Assembly: GCF_028473745.1 (NCBI RefSeq)
Contig: NZ_CP101137.1
Coordinates: 2,790,001-2,854,000 of the forward strand
Direction of reading: 5' to 3'
Source of the DNA: Streptomyces sp. M92
GTDB lineage: Bacteria; Actinomycetota; Actinomycetes; Streptomycetales; Streptomycetaceae
Length of the DNA stretch: 64,000 bases
Positions 53,201 through 64,000 of the stretch are shown piece after piece (the stretch's first letter is position 1; each line of letters starts with the position of its first letter). A program made the position numbers and the translations under genes. The notes beneath the pieces were generated by a model. That model was not told where the DNA came from, did no database searches, and saw only the letters and a program-made list of their open reading frames with translations.

Positions 53201-53437
53201 GCCGGCGCCCTCCCGGGCGTACCGCTGCCGGAAGGTGAGCTGGCCGGCCGCCGCCTCGTCCAGTGCGCGGGTGTAGGCCTCGTACTCCTCGGCGGCCGTG
53301 CCCGCCATCGCGTCCAGGGCGGCTCGGGCCCGGGACAGCAGCACCTTGCCGTCCGTGCGCCCGCCCGAGCGCCGTACCTCCTCCTCCACGGCCCGCCCCA
53401 GTAGCCGCTCGGCCTCCGACCGATGACTGTCCCGCAT
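50228..53437 (-). CDS. Large NB-ARC/TPR protein with N-terminal membrane hairpin
   Basis: A 1069-residue protein. The N-terminal region (1-75) is helical; two hydrophobic stretches follow (about 80-125). An NB-ARC ATPase covers about 210-560 with P-loop GTPDSGRTT, where the usual Lys is Arg, Walker B VTIVLND, then GLPLALRV. The C-terminal half (about 600-1040) has at least eight TPR-type repeats. This resembles AfsR without its SARP DNA-binding domain, so it is probably a membrane-linked signalling protein whose partner is unknown. GGAGGGGGCGCG precedes the ATG. Confidence 0.85.
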   Translation of the reverse strand: MRDSHRSEAERLLGRAVEEEVRRSGGRTDGKVLLSRARAALDAMAGTAAEEYEAYTRALDEAAAGQLTFRQRYAREGAGTPLLVAAVAAVAAAVADMALGTGAGTAVGAGVTVGVVGAAATVVKVVGSHVPAAHHRAGAVSQPGGPEQLRLQWLTALEVRGIRPFLDQQRMLAASTGPKKAGPRLRGADKSAAARGRSALEQSFAQLPEPEPTFAGRRQEMARLRQWVQAARASAQTQPTVVVLHGTPDSGRTTLAVRAAHELRDYFRGACVVDLRGDGPVSGGESPLSTRDALLHLLNRLGAPREQLLFRERSSAAQQVKRLSELYHQHLTDVPVTIVLNDASDPEQVRTLVPERSDSLVLVTAREPLRLPPDLPARVYDLPVGALDAAGAEELLSACAQDGSGPYDADSSDRVRELCGGLPLALRVAGSSLGPRSPRALATDLGAYGPVEPAERALWLRYTDQPEPARRLLRRLALAGRTSLGAPAAAALLATDETEAARQLAELSRAGLLDHVRGNRYRLHDVVRAFALARLADEEEPGERAAAQERLIANYAELADSVLRMVDGNMSTRSDRFGQYGFTSLDEALRWLDDESSFITAALRHAEGVDQGAVLNLLGALCDYCLLRGDLYRLGEISELAQSVDQGLLVRSVQWRTGIAARQLGELDTARTTLSSVVDLYMEAHHDAGAARALCSLGITLHHQGNLTEAAAKLREALDLQAPPGLATDRAWTLHALAAVERDRARLAEAMDLLTQSLVLHRAGESVHGQAWAHFQLGQLHLRMGDVPRAETDLRTALDLYGRTQDARGEAWALTQLARARLVAGDVSAAVEELRRAATRHRENEDARGKAWSFYYLGQALEETGALDQSVRALERSRTMFSRMRDAYGLACARHHSARVTRDQRAAQTGSLRNSGFARQLLVDARADFQRIGVGHGEAWTCLELAVVDAGNARTPQALALCDEAAALFSAYGDRRGDDWARFLRCTLLPYAAAGGVEIGTAVAQEELAQLSRARHPARDTKLDDYIEAYQLLLERGVQLESGWQAWRLGMVPDRQAREVMGVAVTATP

Positions 53438-53971
53438 GTCGCGCCCCCTCCGGCGGCATCGGTGTCACCCGGGTGCCCCCGGACCACTGGGGAGCTCTCC
53501 CGGCCCATCCCGGGTCCTTCCCCGGTTGTGCGCCGGTCAAGTGTCCTGCGCGGGGGAGGCCGCGGGGAGACCCCGCGTCGTCCCGATTGTTCGGGCGTCC
53601 CGGTGTCCCGTTGTCCCGTGTTGTTCCGCACCCCTTGACCCGGGTGACCGCAGCCACTAATTTGCGAAGGAAGCAGACCCATATTCATCGAAAGGAGGCG
53701 ACGGGCAGATGTACATCAACTCTGATCTCGGTCGCCTCGCCCGCCGTACGGTCTGGGTTTCCGGTCGGGTCGCGCACGGCTGCTGAGTAGCCGTTCCGCT
53801 GTGCCTCCGCGTGGCACATTTCGGGTTTTCCCCTTCTTCACTTCACGGCATGCCCCCGTCGCGTGCCGGTGTGCGCCCGCGCCCTGACGCGGCGCGTTCC
53901 GAACACAGAAAGCTGCCTGAATTGGCGAACATGATGAATCGACCTGCCCGAAACCGAAATGAAGGCCTGGC
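53438..53971. promoter_or_regulatory. Long divergent region between the NB-ARC and xanthine dehydrogenase genes
   Basis: 534 bases. The NB-ARC gene side is GC-rich with no clear element. The other side has a good promoter, TTGACC (53635-53640), 17 bases, TAATTT (53658-53663), then a 25-codon ORF with a perfect ribosome site (listed separately), and 185 bases more before xdhA, which I could not assign. Confidence 0.7.
53709..53786 (+). CDS. 25-residue leader ORF before the xdh operon
   Basis: AAAGGAGG ends ten bases before an ATG, giving MYINSDLGRLARRTVWVSGR plus VAHGC and stop. The site is better than that of most genes in the window and lies 45 bases after a strong promoter. It ends 185 bases before xdhA. 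It may be a regulatory leader or a small peptide; the sequence matches no family I know. Confidence 0.5.
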   Translation: MYINSDLGRLARRTVWVSGRVAHGC

Positions 53972-57852
<3,881 letters not shown>

Positions 57853-57853
57853 C

Positions 57854-58663
<810 letters not shown>

Positions 58664-58684
58664 CCCCCCCCGGCCGGTCTTCAG

Positions 58685-58725
58685 GGGGTGCCCCGCCCGC
58701 GTGCACCGTGCGGGCGGGGCACCCC
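58685..58725 (+). terminator. Terminator of the xdh operon
   Basis: A perfect 16-bp stem, GGGGTGCCCCGCCCGC with its complement, nine-base loop, followed by TTCGG. Confidence 0.85.
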
Positions 58726-58907
58726 TTCGGCGTCCTCGGGGGCCGGCGCCGCAAGCATGAATAGCCTTTGTGTGAACCTACGAAGCGCTGACGGCAGCCC
58801 GCTCGTTGTTCGTGCCTTCGGTCCCTGGCCGGTATTGGCCCGCAGCCTGTGTACTCCCCGTACGGGTTGCAGCCGCAGGTCCACCACACACCAGCCGAGG
58901 AGCCGCC

Positions 58908-59411
58908 ATGACCACCCACATCGCCGAGACCGGCATCCGCGAGGACGAGCGCGCCTGGATGAACCAGGCGATCGAGCTGGCCACCACCAGCGTCGCGAAC
59001 GGCGGCGGCCCCTTCGGCGCGCTCATCGCCAAGGACGGCGACATCGTGGCGCTCGCCAACAACAAGGTCACCTCCAGCCTGGACCCCACCGCGCACGCCG
59101 AGGTCAGCGCCATCCGCGCCGCCTGCCAGACGCTCGGCACCTTCAGCCTGGAGGGCTGCACCCTCGTCACGTCCTGCGAGCCCTGCCCGATGTGCCTGTC
59201 GTCCTCCCTGTGGGCGCGCGTCGACCGGCTGATCTACTCCGCCGACCGCCACGACGCCGCCGTGGCCGGCTTCGACGACCGCAAGTTCTACGACCTGTTC
59301 GAGAAGCGGCCCCAGGAGCTGTGGCCGATGTCCGTCGAGCACCTCGACCTGCCCCACCGCACCCAGCCGTTCGACGCCTGGATCGCGAAGACGGACCGGA
59401 TCGACTACTGA
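58908..59411 (+). CDS. guaD: Guanine deaminase (cytidine-deaminase fold)
   Basis: A 167-residue deaminase with zinc ligands HAEVSAI and CEPCPMC and the GGGPFGALI loop, the size of Bacillus GuaD. It converts guanine to xanthine, the substrate of the neighbouring xanthine dehydrogenase. CGAGGAGCC precedes the ATG. Confidence 0.9.
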   Translation: MTTHIAETGIREDERAWMNQAIELATTSVANGGGPFGALIAKDGDIVALANNKVTSSLDPTAHAEVSAIRAACQTLGTFSLEGCTLVTSCEPCPMCLSSSLWARVDRLIYSADRHDAAVAGFDDRKFYDLFEKRPQELWPMSVEHLDLPHRTQPFDAWIAKTDRIDY

Positions 59412-59437
59412 CCGGCCGTCCCCCTCGCACGGAGCGA

Positions 59438-59465
59438 TGGCCGCACGTCCTGCCACGTGCGGCCA
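59438..59465. terminator. Bidirectional hairpin after guaD
   Basis: TGGCCGCACGT with ACGTGCGGCCA, six-base loop, between convergent genes. Confidence 0.75.
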
Positions 59466-59500
59466 CCGGTCGCCGAGCCGGGACTCAGAGCTTCAGCACG

Positions 59501-60049
59501 TCAGCGCTTCAGCGTGAACGTGAAGTCCCCGCGGATCCGGCCGCTCAGCCGGACCGCCGACACGAGTCTCCCCTCCGTGACCAGCCGCTCCACCGCGGCT
59601 CGTGAGAGACCGCACCCTTCAGCGATCAGCCGCACCGGCCGTACGGGTATCGGCGCCCCGAAGCGGACCGCCACGTCGATCACCTCGCGGTCCAGGTGAT
59701 CCGACCCCCCGGTGTCGAGGCGCCAGGCGCCGTCCCAGTCGAGGGCGACGCGATTGCGGCGCAGCAGGACCGGCTCCCGGAGCAGCTCGGCCGCCAGAGC
59801 GGAGTCGTTGTCGTGCATCCGGTCCAGCAGTCCGGGCCGTACGGAACGCACGTTCGCCCGCTCCAGCACCGTGAGCTTCGCGGTGTTCCCGCAAGCGGTG
59901 CAGAGGACGAGGAGCCACGCGTCGATGAGCTTGTGGTTGGCGTTGACGCGGAACTTGCCGTTCGCCCGGAAGCGGCCGGACGCGCACGTGCGGCAACGGC
60001 GGCGGACGAGTGGCGGGCAGGTGGGCACGACGGCCCATTCGTTGAGCAC
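59501..60049 (-). CDS. DUF1062 protein
   Basis: A 182-residue protein with two CxxC pairs (RRCRTCASG and CTACGNT) that probably bind zinc, and a C-terminal part ending AVRLSGRIRGDFTFTL that resembles an S4-like nucleic-acid-binding fold. Uncharacterised. Confidence 0.8.
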   Translation of the reverse strand: MLNEWAVVPTCPPLVRRRCRTCASGRFRANGKFRVNANHKLIDAWLLVLCTACGNTAKLTVLERANVRSVRPGLLDRMHDNDSALAAELLREPVLLRRNRVALDWDGAWRLDTGGSDHLDREVIDVAVRFGAPIPVRPVRLIAEGCGLSRAAVERLVTEGRLVSAVRLSGRIRGDFTFTLKR

Positions 60050-60254
60050 AGGAGTACACCGGTTTCAGTGAGAAATCCGCAGCAAAAAGGAGCGCGGCGC
60101 GCAGGCGCGACGCGCGACAGATCAGCGCTCGGGAGGTCTCACACGGTGTACAACGGCACGTCCTCACTCAGACGACTCGGTCAGCCAGCACGGTAAGGGG
60201 GCGCGGCGGCGCCCTTCCACCGGTTTTCGCGGGCACGTGCGCGAGGATGGAGGC

Positions 60255-62285
<2,031 letters not shown>

Positions 62286-62492
62286 AACGACATAAGGAGA
62301 AAGAACGGGAACGAGACCGGTGGGTGAAATGTTCAGACCCGGTCCGCGTTGTGAGGAAACACGCTCTTCACCCAACCACCTTATGTGTTTCACGGATTAC
62401 CCCTAACCTCTTCACCGTGTCGCGGCTGAGCGGTCGCCCGGGTTCGGGCGCGCCGCCGCGGCAGGGGGAGTTCAAGGATCTGGGGGGATCTT

Positions 62493-63755
62493 TTGCTGAC
62501 GTCCGTGTTCATCGCTGCCGTTTCACTGGCGCTCTTCTGGATGGCGGCGTTCACGCTGTGGTGGCAGATGCACGCCTGGCGTACGCCGGAGGTTCTCGCC
62601 TCCACCCGGTTCAGCCCGCCGGACGGGGACGAGCACGTGTCGTTCTCGCTGCTCGTGCCCGCGCGGCACGAGCAGGCGGTGCTGGACCACACCATCCAGC
62701 GGCTGCTGACCTCGTCCCACACCGACTTCGAGATCATCGTGATCGTCGGGCACGACGATCCGGAGACCACCGCCGTCGCCGAGCGGGCCGCCGACCGTGA
62801 CCCGCGCGTGCGGGTCGTCGTCGACACCCACGAGAAGAAGAACAAGCCGAAGGCCATGAACACGGCGCTGCCGCACTGCCGCGGCGACGTCGTCGGAGTC
62901 TTCGACGCGGAGGACCAGGTCCACCCGGAGCTGCTCGCCCACGTCGACCACGCCTTCCGCACCACCGGCGCCGACGTCGTGCAGGGCGGCGTCCAGCTGA
63001 TCAACTTCCACTCCAGCTGGTACAGCCTGCGCAACTGCCTGGAGTACTTCTTCTGGTTCCGCTCGCGGCTGCACCTGCACGCGCAGAAGGGGTTCATCCC
63101 GCTCGGCGGCAACACCGTCTTCGTCCGCACGGACGTGCTGCGGGCGGCCGACGGCTGGGACCCCGAGTGCCTGGCCGAGGACTGCGACCTCGGCGTCCGG
63201 CTCTCCAGCACCGGCAAGAAGGTCGTCGTCGCCTACGACTCCGACATGGTCACCCGTGAGGAGACCCCGGGTTCGCTGGTCTCCCTGCTGAAGCAGCGCA
63301 CCCGCTGGAACCAGGGCTTCCTCCAGGTGTACCGGAAGAAGGACTGGAAGCAGCTCCCCACCTTCACCCAGCGGCTGCTGGCCCGCTACACCCTGATGAC
63401 GCCGTTCTTCCAGGCGTTCAGCGGCGTGATCATCCCGCTCAACGTGGCCGTCGCGCTGCTGCTGGACGTGCCCGTCGGCATCGCCTTCGTGACCTTCCTG
63501 CCGGCCGTGACCGCCCTGGTCACCTTCGTCTTCGAGGTCGTCGGCCTGCACGACTTCGGCAAGCAGTACGGCCTGCGCGTCCGCTTCACGCACTACGTGA
63601 AGCTGATCGTCGGCGGCCCCTTCTACCAGGTCCTCCTCGCCGGGGCCGCCGTCCGCGCCGTGTGGCGCGAGCAGCGCGGCCGCACCGACTGGGAGTTGAC
63701 CAGCCATGTCGGCGCCCATCTCGCGCCGGTGGACCGAGAGGACGTTCCCGCGTGA
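62493..63755 (+). CDS. Membrane glycosyltransferase, family 2
   Basis: A 420-residue inverting glycosyltransferase: N-terminal helix (residues 2-25), GT-A domain with DDPETT, VFDAEDQVHPE, the acidic LAEDCDLGVRL and the QRTRWNQG motif (Q(Q/R)xRW type), and three C-terminal helices. It is processive-type like cellulose or hyaluronan synthases; the product is unknown. Start TTG 62493 after GGGGGGATC. Confidence 0.88.
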   Translation: MLTSVFIAAVSLALFWMAAFTLWWQMHAWRTPEVLASTRFSPPDGDEHVSFSLLVPARHEQAVLDHTIQRLLTSSHTDFEIIVIVGHDDPETTAVAERAADRDPRVRVVVDTHEKKNKPKAMNTALPHCRGDVVGVFDAEDQVHPELLAHVDHAFRTTGADVVQGGVQLINFHSSWYSLRNCLEYFFWFRSRLHLHAQKGFIPLGGNTVFVRTDVLRAADGWDPECLAEDCDLGVRLSSTGKKVVVAYDSDMVTREETPGSLVSLLKQRTRWNQGFLQVYRKKDWKQLPTFTQRLLARYTLMTPFFQAFSGVIIPLNVAVALLLDVPVGIAFVTFLPAVTALVTFVFEVVGLHDFGKQYGLRVRFTHYVKLIVGGPFYQVLLAGAAVRAVWREQRGRTDWELTSHVGAHLAPVDREDVPA

Positions 63756-64000
63756 CCTCCACCCTTCCCGCGGCGACCGGCACCCAGGTCCCCGCGCAGC
63801 GCCGGCCTGCCCACGACACCGACCCGCCCGCCCGGCGGGCGGCACCACCGGGCCGGCTGCGCTCCTCGCGCTCCGACCTCCTGCTCTGCGGCGCGCTCCT
63901 GGCCGCGATCATGCTCGTGCAGGGCTGGAACATCTCCGCCTACCCCACCCTCAGCGACGACGAGGGCACCTACCTCGCCCAGGCCTGGGCCGTCCAGCAG
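63752..64000 (+). CDS. Membrane glycosyltransferase of GT-C/ArnT type (partial, runs off the window)
   Basis: The GTG at 63752 overlaps the preceding stop (GTGA). The 83 visible residues have a basic Pro-rich start, one membrane helix and YPTLSDDEGTYLAQAWAVQQ, the acidic first-loop signature of GT39-type enzymes. It is very likely an operon partner of the family 2 enzyme. The 3' end is outside the window. Confidence 0.82.
   Translation, partial: MTSTLPAATGTQVPAQRRPAHDTDPPARRAAPPGRLRSSRSDLLLCGALLAAIMLVQGWNISAYPTLSDDEGTYLAQAWAVQQ

Noticed and set aside
50228..53437. Antiphage STAND/Avs defence protein
   Set aside because: NB-ARC and TPR parts fit in outline, but no effector domain (nuclease, TIR, protease) is seen and no defence genes are near.

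Overview
The window is a very GC-rich stretch of chromosome from a Streptomyces or close relative. The genes named here include mycothiol S-conjugate amidase, the acyl-CoA carboxylase set accA2/pccB/pccE, a class III adenylate cyclase, a GGDEF protein, a WhiJ-like regulator with DUF397 partner, and an LAxTG sortase substrate. Many genes appear leaderless, with a TAnnnT box 6-7 bases before an ATG or GTG. From memory, the gene order resembles the S. coelicolor SCO49xx region. I ran no database search, so all family names rest on motifs and gene context.

Region by region. 1-2.8 kb: tail of an unknown gene, a RelE/ParE-type toxin-antitoxin pair, and a Ser/Thr kinase fused through one membrane segment to an extracellular amino-acid-binding domain. 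2.8-12.2 kb: deoxyribonucleoside catabolism (purine nucleoside phosphorylase, a PGM2-type phosphosugar mutase, deoC and two aldehyde dehydrogenases), plus a PH-domain membrane protein and a PIG-V-like mannosyltransferase. The deoC and phosphorylase promoters share the palindrome CTACGCGCGTAG. 12.2-14.9 kb: a dihydrolipoamide-dehydrogenase-like flavoprotein without its redox disulfide, and a DeoR-type regulator. 15-21.3 kb: biotin-dependent acyl-CoA carboxylase genes with Maf, two small membrane proteins and biotin ligase.

21.3-30 kb: signalling and metabolism genes (adenylate cyclase, enoyl-CoA hydratase, GAF-GGDEF protein, hutH), an LADTG sortase substrate and an L,D-transpeptidase lipoprotein. 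30-32 kb: a WhiJ/AbaA-like regulatory cluster whose regulator appears to begin with ACG. 32-39.7 kb: a more accessory-looking stretch of divergent regulator/enzyme pairs (LysR/PanE, XRE/alcohol dehydrogenase, TetR/aldo-keto reductase). 39.8-50.2 kb: msrA, metB, a sigma-like gene, marR, ilvA, a DrrAB-type exporter, greA and mca.

50.2-53.4 kb: a 1069-residue NB-ARC/TPR protein with an altered P-loop. 53.6-59.4 kb: a purine-base catabolic block (xdhABC, guanine deaminase) preceded by a good promoter and a 25-codon leader ORF. 59.5-64 kb: a DUF1062 protein, a YyaL-like thioredoxin-fold protein, a family 2 glycosyltransferase and the start of a membrane glycosyltransferase. No tRNA, rRNA, CRISPR array, insertion sequence or prophage was recognised.
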